From Phymorhynchus buccinoides (taxonomy: Eukaryota; Mollusca; Gastropoda; Neogastropoda; Raphitomidae): 64,000 nucleotides of DNA. Position numbers and translations under genes: made by a program. The notes beneath the pieces were generated by a model. It saw nothing but the letters and a program-made list of their open reading frames with translations, was not told the origin of the DNA and did no database searches. The DNA lies in assembly GCA_017654935.2 (NCBI GenBank), contig CM065680.1:37652926-37716925 (forward strand). Reading direction: 5' to 3'. Below are positions 43,591 to 58,500 of the stretch, one piece after another (position 1 is the first letter of the stretch; every line of letters begins with the position of its first letter).

Positions 43591-46500
43591 CTGAAAAACA
43601 AAGGGAATGAACAGTAAAATGATATGCAGTTTCAGGAATTTTTTTTTAGAAGATGCACAACTATCAAAGCCACCGACGACACCAATCCGTCTAGCCGTGT
43701 GCAGATAAAATGCACACATAAGAACCAGGAAGTCTCTGGGCTTATTCCTGTGTGTCTGTAGCCAGACAGAGCTAGGCGAATCGCCGTTGGTGGTGTCTTT
43801 GAAAGGAGATGTATGTCTCTTAAATGGATTTTTGTTTGTTTATTGAATCATTTACTCTTCTCCAAGCCTCATTGTTTAAATGTTTGCACTCAATTGAAAG
43901 CTAAGGAAATTAGAGATAACACCAAAGATATCATGCATTAAATTAATTTTCTAAAATTCCTATTTTTACCTAGGTTGACAAAGCACTGCAGTACCAAAGG
44001 CAAACAGAATGTCTTAAGTTGATGCAGATGAAGTCCAAATTGTAAAGTTGCAGCATCAGGAGTAAAAATCTAGAATAGATGCCATAAATGTAATGTTAAC
44101 ATTTTGTGTTTGATCATCAGACCGTCATTTTCCAGTTTTGGTGTGCCTTACATGCCAGTGTGCTCTGTGAAAGAGGGCAGTGTGAGTGAGCGTTCATGCA
44201 TGATGCACCATGGATTTCTAAGCATCATCTGTTTGGGTTAAAACTCTCGATGACTAGAACGAGTAAAACACTGGGAAAGGTAACACAAAATAGAAAGTAA
44301 TCAAATAAGAATGGATTAAGTAATGTGTTGAATTAAAAACCAAAAAAATATAGAGACCAGTTTTCAGACTAGTAATGGGTTTCAGAAATTTACACCGCAG
44401 CATAAGGAGCATCAACAAAAGATCACACGTTGTATCACGAGAAGTGGATAGACGTTAAATGAAAGACACATACACACACGTTGCATCACGAGAAGTGGAT
44501 AGATGTTAAATGAAAGACACATACACACAAGTTGTATCACGAGAAGTGGATAGATGTTAAATGAAAGACACATACACACAAGTTGTATCACGAGAAGTGG
44601 ATAGACGTTAAATGAAAGACACATACACACAAGTTGCATCACGAGAAGTGGATAGACGTTAAATGAAAGACACATACACACACGTTGTATCACGAGAAGT
44701 GGATAGACGTTAAATGAAAGACACATACACACAAGTTGCATCACGAGAAGTGGATAGACGTTAAATGAAAGACACATACACACACGTTGTATCACGAGAA
44801 GTGGATAGACGTTAAATGAAAGACACATACACACACGTTGTATCACGAGAAGTGGATAGACGTTAAATGAAAGACACATACACACAAGTTGTATCACGAG
44901 AAGTGGATAGACGTTAAATGAAAGACACATACACACACGTTGTATCATGAGAAGTGGATAGACGTTAAATGAAAGACACATACACACACGTTGTATCACG
45001 AGAAGTGGATAGACGTTAAATGAAAGACACATACACACACGTTGTATCACGAGAAGTGGATAGACGTTAAATGAAAGACACATACACACACGTTGTATCA
45101 CGAGAAGTGGATAGACGTTAAATGAAAGACACATACACACAAGTTGTATCGTGAGAAGTGGATAGACGTTAAATGAAAGACACATACACACACGTTGTAT
45201 CACGAGAAGTGGATAGACGTTAAATGAAAGACACATACACACACGTATCACGAGAAGTGGATAGACGTTAAATGAAAGACACATACACACAAGTTGTATC
45301 ACGAGAAGTGGATAGACGTTAAATGAAAGACACATACACACACGTTGTATCACGAGAAGTGGATAGACGTTAAATGAAAGACACATACACACACGTTGTA
45401 TCACGAGAAGTGGATAGACGTTAAATGAAAGACACATACACACAAGTTGTATCACGAGAAGTGGATAGACGTTAAATGAAAGACACATACACACACGTTG
45501 TATCACGAGAAGTGGATAGACGTTAAATGAAAGACACATACACACAAGTTGCATCACGAGAAGTGGATAGACGTTAAATGAAAGACACATACACACACGT
45601 TGTATCACGAGAAGTGGATAGACGTTAAATGAAAGACACATACACACACGTTGTATCACGAGAAGTGGATAGACGTTAAATGAAAGACACATACACACAA
45701 GTTGCATCACGAGAAGTGGATAGACGTTAAATGAAAGACACATACACACAAGTTGTATCACGAGAAGTGGATAGACGTTAAATGAAAGACACATACACAC
45801 ACGTTGTATCATGAGAAGTGGATAGACGTTAAATGAAAGACACATACACACACGTTGTATCACGAGAAGTGGATAGACGTTAAATGAAAGACACATACAC
45901 ACACGTTGTATCACGAGAAGTGGATAGACGTTAAATGAAAGACACACACACACACGTTGTATCACGAGAAGTGGATAGACGTTAAATGAAAGACACATAC
46001 ACACAAGTTGTATCACGAGAAGTGGATAGACGTTAAATGAAAGACACATACACACACGTTGTATCACGAGAAGTGGATAGACGTTAAATGAAAGACACAT
46101 ACACACAAGTTGCATCACGAGAAGTGGATAGACGTTAAATGAAAGACACATACACACACGTTGTATCACGAGAAGTGGATAGACGTTAAATGAAAGACAC
46201 ATACACACACGTTGTATCATGAGAAGTGGATAGACGTTAAATGAAAGACACATACACACAAGTTGTATCATGAGAAGTGGATAGACGTTAAATGAAAGAC
46301 ACATACACACAAGTTGTATCACGAGAAGTGGATAGACGTTAAATGAAAGACACATACACACAAGTTGTATCACGAGAAGTGGATAGACGTTAAATGAAAG
46401 ACACATACACACACGTTGTATCACGAGAAGTGGATAGACGTTAAATGAAAGACACATACACACACGTTGTATCATGAGAAGTGGATAGACGTTAAATGAA

Positions 46501-49500
46501 AGACACATACACACAAGTTGTATCACGAGAAGTGGATAGACGTTAAATGAAAGACACATACACACAAGTTGTATCACGAGAAGTGGATAGACGTTAAATG
46601 AAAGACACACACACACACGTTGTATCACGAGAAGTGGATAGACGTTAAATGAAAGACACATACACACAAGTTGTATCACGAGAAGTGGATAGACGTTAAA
46701 TGAAAGACACATACACACAAGTTGTATCATGAGAAGTGGATAGACGTTAAATGAAAGACACATACACACAAGTTGCATCACGAGAAGTGGATAGACGTTA
46801 AATGAAAGACACATACACACAAGTTGTATCATGAGAAGTGGATAGACGTTAAATGAAAGACACATACACACACGTTGTATCACGAGAAGTGGATAGACGT
46901 TAAATGAAAGACACATACACACACGTTGTATCACGAGAAGTGGATAGACGTTAAATGAAAGACACATACACACAAGTTGTATCACGAGAAGTGGATAGAC
47001 GTTAAATGAAAGACACATACACACAAGTTGTATCATGAGAAGTGGATAGACGTTAAATGAAAGACACATACACACAAGTTGCATCACGAGAAGTGGATAG
47101 ACGTTAAATGAAAGACACATACACACAAGTTGTATCATGAGAAGTGGATAGACGTTAAATGAAAGACACATACACACAAGTTGTATCACGAGAAGTGGAT
47201 AGACGTTAAATGAAAGACACATACACACAAGTTGTATCATGAGAAGTGGATAGACGTTAAATGAAAGACACATACACACAAGTTGCATCACGAGAAGTGG
47301 ATAGACGTTAAATGAAAGACACATACACACAAGTTGTATCATGAGAAGTGGATAGACGTTAAATGAAAGACACATACACACACGTTGTATCACGAGAAGT
47401 GGATAGACGTTAAATGAAAGACACATACACACACGTTGTATCACGAGAAGTGGATAGACGTTAAATGAAAGACACATACACACAAGTTGTATCACGAGAA
47501 GTGGATAGACGTTAAATGAAAGACACATACACACAAGTTGTATCATGAGAAGTGGATAGACGTTAAATGAAAGACACATACACACAAGTTGCATCACGAG
47601 AAGTGGATAGACGTTAAATGAAAGACACATACACACAAGTTGTATCACGAGAAGTGGATAGACGTTAAATGAAAGACACATACACACAAGTTGTATCACG
47701 AGAAGTGGATAGACGTTAAATGAAAGACACATACACACAAGTTGTATCACGAGAAGTGGATAGACGTTAAATGAAAGACACATACACACAAGTTGCATCA
47801 CGAGAAGTGGATAGACGTTAAATGAAAGACACATACACACAAGTTGCATCACGAGAAGTGGATAGACGTTAAATGAAAGACACATACACACACGTTGTAT
47901 CACGAGAAGTGGATAGACGTTAAATGAAAGACACATACACACACGTTGCATCATGAGAAGTGGATAGATGTTAAATGAAAGACACATACACACACGTTGT
48001 ATCACGAGAAGTGGATAGACGTTAAATGAAAGACACATACACACAAGTTGCATCACGAGAAGTGGATAGACGTTAAATGAAAGACACATACACACACGTT
48101 GTATCACGAGAAGTGGATAGACGTTAAATGAAAGACACATACACACAAGTTGTATCACGAGAAGTGGATAGACGTTAAATGAAAGACACATACACACACG
48201 TTGCATCACGAGAAGTGGATAGACGTTAAATGAAAGACACATACACACGAGTTGTATCACGAGAAGTGGATAGACGTTAAATGAAAGACACATACACACA
48301 CGTTGTATCACGAGAAGTGGATAGACGTTAAATGAAAGACACATACACACAAGTTGCATCACGAGAAGTGGATAGACGTTAAATGAAAGACACATACACA
48401 CAAGTTGCATCACGAGAAGTGGATAGACGTTAAATGAAAGACACATACACACACGTTGTATCACGAGAAGTGGATAGACGTTAAATGAAAGACACATACA
48501 CACAAGTTGCATCACGAGAAGTGGATAGACGTTAAATGAAAGACACATACACACACGTTGTATCATGAGAAGTGGATAGACGTTAAATGAAAGACACATA
48601 CACACAAGTTGTATCACGAGAAGTGGATAGACGTTAAATGAAAGACACATACACACACGTTGTATCACGAGAAGTGGATAGACGTTAAATGAAAGACACA
48701 TACACACACGTTGTATCACGAGAAGTGGATAGACGTTAAATGAAAGACACATACACACAAGTTGTATCACGAGAAGTGGATAGACGTTAAATGAAAGACA
48801 CATACACACACGTTGTATCACGAGAAGTGGATAGACGTTAAATGAAAGACACATACACACACGTTGTATCACGAGAAGTGGATAGACGTTAAATGAAAGA
48901 CACATACACACAAGTTGCATCACGAGAAGTGGATAGACGTTAAATGAAAGACACATACACACACGTTGCATCATGAGAAGTGGATAGATGTTAAATGAAA
49001 GACACATACACACACGTTGCATCACGAGAAGTGGATAGACGTTAAATGAAAGACACATACACACACGTTGTATCACGAGAAGTGGATAGACGTTAAATGA
49101 AAGACACATACACACAAGTTGTATCACGAGAAGTGGATAGACCTTAAATGAAAGACACATACACACAAGTTGCATCACGAGAAGTGGATAGACGTTAAAT
49201 GAAAGACACATACACACAAGTTGCATCACGAGAAGTGGATAGACGTTAAATGAAAGACACATACACACAAGTTGTATCATGAGAAGTGGATAGACGTTAA
49301 ATGAAAGACACATACACACAAGTTGTATCACGAGAAGTGGATAGACGTTAAATGAAAGACACATACACACACGTTGTATCACGAGAAGTGGATAGACGTT
49401 AAATGAAAGACACATACACACACGTTGTATCACGAGAAGTGGATAGACGTTAAATGAAAGACACATACACACAAGTTGCATCACGAGAAGTGGATAGACG

Positions 49501-52500
49501 TTAAATGAAAGACACATACACACAAGTTGCATCACGAGAAGTGGATAGACGTTAAATGAAAGACACATACACACACGTTGTATCACAAGAAGTGGATAGA
49601 CGTTAAATGAAAGACACATACACACACGTTGTATCACGAGAAGTGGATAGACGTTAAATGAAAGACACATACACACACGTTGTATCACGAGAAGTGGATA
49701 GACGTTAAATGAAAGACACATACACACAAGTTGTATCACGAGAAGTGGATAGACGTTAAATGAAAGACACATACACACACGTTGTATCACGAGAAGTGGA
49801 TAGACGTTAAATGAAAGACACATACACACACGTTGTATCACGAGAAGTGGATAGACGTTAAATGAAAGACACATACACACACGTTGTATCACGAGAAGTG
49901 GATAGACGTTAAATGAAAGACACATACACACACGTTGTATCACGAGAAGTGGATAGACGTTAAATGAAAGACACATACACACAAGTTGCATCATGAGAAG
50001 TGGATAGACGTTAAATGAAAGACACATACACACAAGTTGTATCACGAGAAGTGGATAGACGTTAAATGAAAGACACACACACACACGTTGCATCATGAGA
50101 AGTGGATAGATGTTAAATGAAAGACACATACACACAAGTTGTATCACGAGAAGTGGATAGACGTTAAATGAAAGACACATACACACACGTTGTATCACGA
50201 GAAGTGGATAGACGTTAAATGAAAGACACATACACACAAGTTGTATCACGAGAAGTGGATAGACGTTAAATGAAAGACACATACACACACGTTGCATCAT
50301 GAGAAGTGGATAGATGTTAAATGAAAGACACATACACACAAGTTGCATTTCATTCCTTCTCATTACTTATTTTCTGACCTTGTGTTCCCCTCCCCAACCC
50401 CACCCTTTCCATACATATTCACATCCACCCATTGATTTTAGCCATAAACAACGAAGAAGATTTATACATACTTCTTAGCGTTCTGTTTTATCAGCTTGCT
50501 GCTATCCTTCACAACGGCGCAGTTGTTCTTCAGTTCTTGGCTCAAGCTGCTGACCCCAGTCATCAGCGTATCTCTCTGCTGTTCAAGTTCTTCAGTCATC
50601 TGGCTTACCTCCGTCCTCAGTGCAGCTGTCTGGTTCTGCAAGCTTGAAGGGAAAAAAACCCACCCTTCAACATTGAAAGAGTTCTAACTAACTCTGATGA
50701 TTAGTAAATCCTTGACAAAAGTTCATAAAAATCTGTTCCTAATATTGTTCCAGTAAAATTGCTCTCTGACAAACTGGCACACCCATTAACTCATTCAAGT
50801 TGTTCCAGCCATATATGTCCGGAATTAATAGATAGCTGTCAATTTGATGCATTTGCTTCAAGGGAAGTAAATATGTGTGCACACCATACCTTGGTCACTT
50901 CTAAACTCGCTTCACTCCCTCAGACCACAATTTTGCCTCTGACTTTACTTTTGTAGTGGTTTGTTGTGGGGAAATCAATCGGTGTAGAGTTTTTCTATAT
51001 AAAGTCTATAATATAAAAAAAAAGTCTGATCTACCACTTCCCTATGTCTAAACCTGAAGTAAAAACCTGTAATCTTCTTTCATTTCTCCTTTTGTTTATG
51101 TATGTTTTGTTTGTGTGTATGGCTGGAGTGATTTGTGAGGTTTTTTAATCATTCAAAATTGTTGCGATGCGAATGAGTTAATTAATACATCCACTCATTA
51201 ACACACCAACATGCTCCATGAACAGCAATGAGTTCAGTGAAAACGGTGGTAACATCAGACTGCAACAAAAACAACGCACAAGCAAGTGACTGGACCATGA
51301 CTATTTGGTATTTTGTTATATTCTAGTCCCAGAGACTTATCTCTGTGAAATTCAGGCTGCTCTCCCCCGGAGAGCACGTCACAGCAAGTGTAGCGCCTAC
51401 CCATTTTAAAAAAAAAATTGGGGGTGGGACAGGGTGAGGACACACTTGGAAAACCTAACTATCAATTTGGCCATACCAGGCAGCAGGATTTCTCCCTGCT
51501 CTTACCGACATTCAACTGCTGTGGGATTTTTACGTGCATAAAGCGTATTGGTCAGACTAGCTTTAAGTCCCCATCCGAAGGACTCGACATTCAGTTCAAT
51601 TTTCCTTAGTGATGACTCTTAAATGTGTTTTCATCCTTTATCGCTAATGAGATGCACTTGCTTAGGCGTCTATCAACATTTCAAATCAATAAACACTCAC
51701 AAACACAAGGAATACAGAGAATTCCCTGAAGCACTGCTCATCTAAAATCTAGAAACTGAAAGAGGTCCAAAGCACACTGCTGTACATTTGAGTCACAATG
51801 AAAGCACTCACTCTTTCAAACCAGCATCAGTGCCGTCAGAGTCCTCTTGGTGACAGACCCAGTCTGCTTGCCTTTCCTCAAATTGAGCTATGCCCAAAAG
51901 CTCTTCTGCAATGAATTATCATAATAATTGTAATACAGTGGAACCTCCCTTATAAGACTTCCCATTATAAGACTCCCTCCCACATAAGACCTACTTCTCT
52001 GAGACATTGCCCTTCTTTGTAAGTATTAAAATTACCTCCCTTATAACACCCCTCCTTTATAAGACCTCATTTTGGATGGTTTTTGAAGGTCTTATAAGGG
52101 AGATTCCACTGTAATGTTAATGATTATGTGATTCTCATTCTTGTTCAATGGGCACAAAGAGTCTGCAAGAGCTTTATCAAGTTTATAGCTATACCATTTA
52201 CACAAACTTTCACCATACTTTGCTATGTAACCATTTGGTTACATATTGTTCCATCTCATCGACACAAGCTCTATCAATGAGTACATCACATGATGTACAT
52301 CAACAGCAAAGCCGGAAATTCTACTTTATAAAATCAAATTGATAAATATAATCCCGAATGCGTCATACTTGCAAACACCATAAATTGCCTTCAAACTTTT
52401 CTCCTAAAATGGTAATGTCGCACCAGTCAATATTAGACATTGTTTTCAACATACTGAACATTAATGGATTCATTCAAGGTTGAGTTAATCTTTATGGTTG

Positions 52501-55500
52501 AGTTCATCTTTAAATTCTATGATGCTTCAATTTGAACTGGAAGATGATGAGAAAGAAAAAAATATTTTTGTACACAGAAATGAAACCAGGAACAAAACTT
52601 CAGGAAACCATACACAAAAATTACATATTTGATATCAATTTATACACTAATATATCAAAACTTTTCTGAAAGTACAGAGGAAACCAGAAAACAAAATCGG
52701 TTACCACAAAAAATTGGGTAATTCACAATAAACCAAAAACGTTTTTGTCTCAAAATATCAGCCACCTCAAAATAAAAATAGTCATATTATTTGAAGAACT
52801 TTAAACACAAACACTCAAAGCAAAGAAAATAAGCTTGTTCGAAGCTTTTGAAAAAGTACAGTCCTTTCCATTTTGACAAGCTAGTCAAAAATATGTTCCC
52901 TTTAGTGGCATGCTTGCTTATACAAATAAAGCACACATAATCGAGACAAGAAAAGATAAAGGAAACAGAAGGAGGATTTTTTTTAAAGGACCAAGGACTG
53001 GAAGGGGAGACATACCTCGACATAAATTGCCAAGCAACTGAGGCTCTGGGTTGACCGAAACGTCTTCCACTGCAATGTTGTAGGACTTGTTGGATTCTAA
53101 GTACCACACCGTGAAGGCCTGCTTCCTCGGTACAGTCTTCGCAGCTTTTCTTGCAACCTCGTAAGTCTCTGGATAGATGAAGCACAACAGAACACACACA
53201 TGCACATGCACGCAAGCATGCACACATAGACAGACAGACAGACACACACACAGGGCAGGATGAAAAAAAGCCTTGTTAGCTTATTCTTTAACCCTCAATA
53301 AAGAACTTGACTTGACTTGACACAAATTATTTATGAATCGCACATTAAATATTGTATAAGTACTTGCAATTTTCCTTAAGTCACAATTTTCCTTAAGACA
53401 AGGGAATAGAACATGAAGTACATTTTGGACGTCAGTGGCTGTATTTCTTTAAAACAAAGATAAACATGATTAGCTAAACCAAAATCTAACATCAGCACTT
53501 ACACAGCAAACAATCAATGAAGTGATTGAGCAGTAGGGGGAGGGGGTACATTTTTTACGTCAACTTAACAAAATAATTACATAAAAACTTCCAACCCAGA
53601 ACATTCACAATCAACAAAACTTTTGTTGATGAAGGGGGAAGGGGAGGGGAACACATTTTTTACGTCAAAACTACCCCAGTTTCACACAAATTATGTCACT
53701 GCTTACGAAACTTGCAATGACTTTTTCCTGAAGTCTCCCATCCTGGGAATTCGTGCCTGATTTTATTACCGCTCTTAACTCCAAAAAAATGGAAGCCACT
53801 GGAAGTCACAAGTTTCGGCACTCCACAAACCAAAAGCCACAATTTTTTGCACTCTAAAAAACAGAAGCCACAAGTTTTGGCACTTCAAAAACGGGTTTCT
53901 GGAATACGCCAGAAAATTAGTCCCCTTATATGTGTAACAAAACCAGATTTTTGTAAAATATGGGAGGAGTACATTATAACATGAAGCATCTTGTAGTGTG
54001 AATGATGATGAAAAAGAATGAATATTAATACAAAACATGGCTAAAATCATAAGTGAAAGATTAGAGATCGTGACAGCCTACATTAGTTTCACAATCAAAC
54101 CTGTTGTGAATGGGGACTGCTGATCACTGTCGGCCACATCCACGTGATAAACAGGCTGCTTTTGTTCAGCCGTCTGCGGAGCTCTTTTCAGGGGAAGCTG
54201 ATTGGTCCATTCAATGCGCACTGACTGCTTGTCAGTTGACCACCAGGCCTTCAGGGACTCTAAAACAGGAGAGGTCATTGTCATTTTAACATGGCTGCCT
54301 TCACGCAGAAATGCTTACCTCATTTGTTTTCATTTTCAGGAACAAAAACTTTTTTAAAAATGGGAAAACATCATGATTTTGAGGAACATGGCAAAAACAA
54401 GTTTACTAAAATTGCTGATGTGGTTTCTCTTGCTATAAGATTCATAAGAACAAAGTCTACAAAATATAAGAAAAAACGATCTTTTATTTTCATCCCAAGC
54501 ACAATATCTGCAGTTTTAAAATTTAACAATTTGCTGATTTTCAATCTACCAGAACGGGCAGTGGAAAATAATATTTTCAGAACACTGCAACCAATGAGGC
54601 TTTATTATTATACCGAAAATTATATGCCCGTGTTTTGCCCTGAGATGTGAATGCCACCTACTTAAGATTATCACCCTTGCCTGTCAGGAACTAGTAGTAT
54701 ACAGCCACAGAAAATTATCTGCTCCTGATTCGCCACTAGGTGGCATCGGCACTTCAGGCCTAAAGTTATCGCCCTTTCGTGTCGGCAAGGAGTAGTATAA
54801 AGCCTCATTTAGAAAATTTATAGGACAAATGTGTAATGGTAAGTACATCACCTTCATGGAAATGATTGCTTTCAAGTTGCAACACCAAGCAATGATACTA
54901 ACAATGCCCATCAAACATTCACGTTACATACAGACTATAGAATTCCTTTGCTTTCATCTAATCAGTCAAACCAACAACCCAGAACACATCTTCGTTCACA
55001 AACACAGAGAGACAGAAACACAAAAAAGATACGTGAACACTTTTGCATCAATCTAAAGTATTCTTTCATTCTTTTAGACATGGAATATAAAACAACACAC
55101 ATAAAACACCATACAAAATACCCCACACTCATAGACATAAAACCACCACACACAATACCCCACCCACTCATACACATAAAACCACCCAACACTATCCCAC
55201 ACTCATAAAACCGCCACACACTCATACACATAAAACACCATACAAAATACCCCACACACTCATAAAACCACCACACACTCATACACATAAAACACCATAC
55301 AAAATACCCCACACACTCATAAAACCGCCACACACTCATACACATAAAACACCATACAAAATACCCCACACACTCATAAAACCGCCACACACTCATACAC
55401 ATAAAACACCATACAAAATACCCCACACACTCATAAAACCACCACACACTCATACACATAAAACACCATACAAAATACCCCACACACTCATAAAACCACC

Positions 55501-58500
55501 ACACACTCATACACATAAAACACCATACAAAATACCCCACACACTCATAAAACCACCACACACTCATACACATAAAACCACCATACAAAATACCCCACAC
55601 ACTCATAAAACCACCACACACTCATACACATAAAACACCATACAAAATACCCCACACACTCATAAAACCGCCACACACTCATACACATAAAACACCATAC
55701 AAAATACCCCACACACTCATAAAACCGCCACACTCATACACATAAAACACCATACAAAATACCCCACACACTCATAAAACCACCACACACTCATACACAT
55801 AAAACCACCATACAAAATACCCCACACACTCATAAACCCACCACACACTTACACACATAAAACCACCCAACACTATCACACACACACAAAACCACGACAC
55901 AAAATACCCCCCACACTCACACACATAAAACCACCACACACACTATCCCATACTGGTGCCAAGCAGTGGGTTCTGCTCCCCAGCCACACCAGAGCTCCCC
56001 GGGGCGGCATTCCGATCACTCTGGCCCTGATGCCCCCTGGCATTCATCTCCATGCCCACGGCGTTGTCACCTTGACCACGGTCAGCCGGTCGCCGTCGAG
56101 GACGGCGGCAGCACGCACACAGGCAGCGCTTGAGCTTGATGACGAGCTTGGCCAGGAAGTAGCAGACGGTGTATGGAACGTTGAAAGGAGGGGGGTAGGC
56201 GGGCCGGTTGTAGTACTCCGTGATGATCCGACAACGGTGCCACGACTGGTACTTTTCCGCCTCGCCCTGCACTTGGGAAAAGGTCTGGCTGTGTGCGTGT
56301 GGAGAAAATGTGAATGGAAAATGCTTTAATTTGAGTCCAAAAAGCAGTGATACACTGAGGATGTGCTATGAGGATGGGGAAATGATAGGACAATACATCC
56401 TGAAACAGGAAAATCAATAGGTCAAAATCACCTGAAACAGGATCAATAGGACAATATGTCCTGAAACAGGAAAACCAATGTCAAAATGTCCCGAAATACA
56501 AAAATCAATAGGTCAAAATGCCCTGAAACATGAAAATCAATAGGCCAAATTGTGCTGAAACATGAAAATCAATAGGACAATATGTCCGGAAACAGGAAAA
56601 TCAATGTCAAAATGTCCCGAAACAGGAAAATCAATGTCAAAATGACCTGAAACATGAAAATCAATAGGTCAAAATCACCTGAAACAGGATCAATAGGACA
56701 ATATGTCCGGAAACAGGAAAATCAATGTCAAAATGTCCCGAAACAGGAAAATCAATGTCAAAATGACCTGAAACAGGAAAATCAATGTCAAAATGTCCTT
56801 AAATAGGAAAACCAATGTCAAAATGTCCTGAAACAGGAATATCAACAGGACAAAATGTCCTGAAACATGAAAATCAATAGGCCAAATTGTGCTGAAACAT
56901 GAAAATCAATAGGACAATATGTCCGGAAACAGGAAAATCAGTCAAAATGTCCCGAAACAGGAAAATCAATAGGTCAAAATGTCCTGAAACAGGAAAATCA
57001 ATGTCAAAATGACCTGAAACAGGAAAATCAACAGGTCAAAATGTCCTTAAATACGAAAACCAATGTCAAAATGTCCTGAAACAGGAATATCAACAGGACA
57101 AAATGTCCTGAAACCTGAAAATCAACAGATCAAAATGTCCTACAACATCAAAATCAATAGGACAATATGTCCTGAAACAGGAAAATCAATAGGTCAAAAT
57201 GTCCCGAAACGGGAAAATCAACAGGACAATCAATAGGCCAAAATATGCTGAAACAGGAAAATCAATAGAACACAAATGTCTGTGATACTGTACAAAATGG
57301 GACAAAGTCAGCTGGTGTGAATTTTCAATTAGGACATTTGTCCTGACGGAGGGGACAACAGAATCAGACATTTTCTGTTTTAATAGGACTACTAGAGGGG
57401 GTTGCGCACCCCTCAAAATGACGCAAACAATGACGCAAGCATGACATGATTTCTTTACAATCTCTACGATTTCAAGAAAGGGGGGGGGGGGGTATGCACG
57501 TACCCAACCAACACGCAGACCTGTTAGTATTCTATATCCTATGACAGGGGCCTTGGGACATCACTTCTAAAGTCTACACTGCGGGGTGACATTGTCATCT
57601 ATCAACACAGCAAGCCATAACCACCACCACTACAGTGGAACCTCCCTTATAAGACCTTCAAAAATCCTCCAAAATGAGGTCCTATAAGGGAGAGGTCTTA
57701 TAAGGGAGGTAATTTTAATACTTACAAAGAAGGGCAATGTCTCAGAGAAGTAGGTCTTATATGGGATGGAGTCTTATAATGGGAGGTCTTATAAGGGAGG
57801 TTCCACTGTACTACAATAACAATAACAAGAAAAACTTCATACCCAAAGTAAGCAATGAGAAGGTTTGACGAGCATAATGTTGGTGATCATGTGGAATACT
57901 ACTTCTAGTACTAATACTAAAACTACTACCACCACAAGTACTACAGAGCTTAATCTAGGATTTCTGAAAAAGGGGGGCAGTCCCCCCCTCATATCAAAAA
58001 AAGGGGGGCACTCCCCCCTATCCAACCCCACATCACATGCATAAGAACCAGTACCTCCCCCACCCTCGTACACAGACTTTAACTTTTCTTTGTCAGCCAC
58101 GGCCACTTTTTCGACCAGACATTTTGGAACCGATGTTCCTTTGCACTGCCACTGTTGTCATTTTTTTCTGATGTTTTATATGTAGAAGAAGCCTTTTCTT
58201 CGAGGTCTTCACAATCGCTTGGAACAGGATTTTTTTGTTTTGACTTTGCCTCCGCGAAAATCCAAAATCAAACAGGGTCCCTGCCCGCTTCATTTTGAAA
58301 AACATTCAAGATGGCGGCCGAAACTCTCGCAACTTCCTGTCGGTAGAACGAGAAGAACGCGATTGGTTGATTAACACTAACATTTTGTCAAGAACCAATG
58401 AAACGTCGAGAAATCCTTCACTCCTGCTCGATACTTTCAGTTAGTCCAGACGACGGGTTTAGCAGACGACGAAGGTCTTCCCGCATCGATCGGTAAAACC

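Noticed and set aside
44412..50363. 1,983-codon minus-strand ORF
   Set aside because: Made entirely of the 51-bp minisatellite; a period divisible by three with one stop-free frame gives this automatically, and it sits in a TRPM intron.
54962..55733. 219-codon minus-strand repeat ORF
   Set aside because: Translation of the minisatellite after TRPM exon C.
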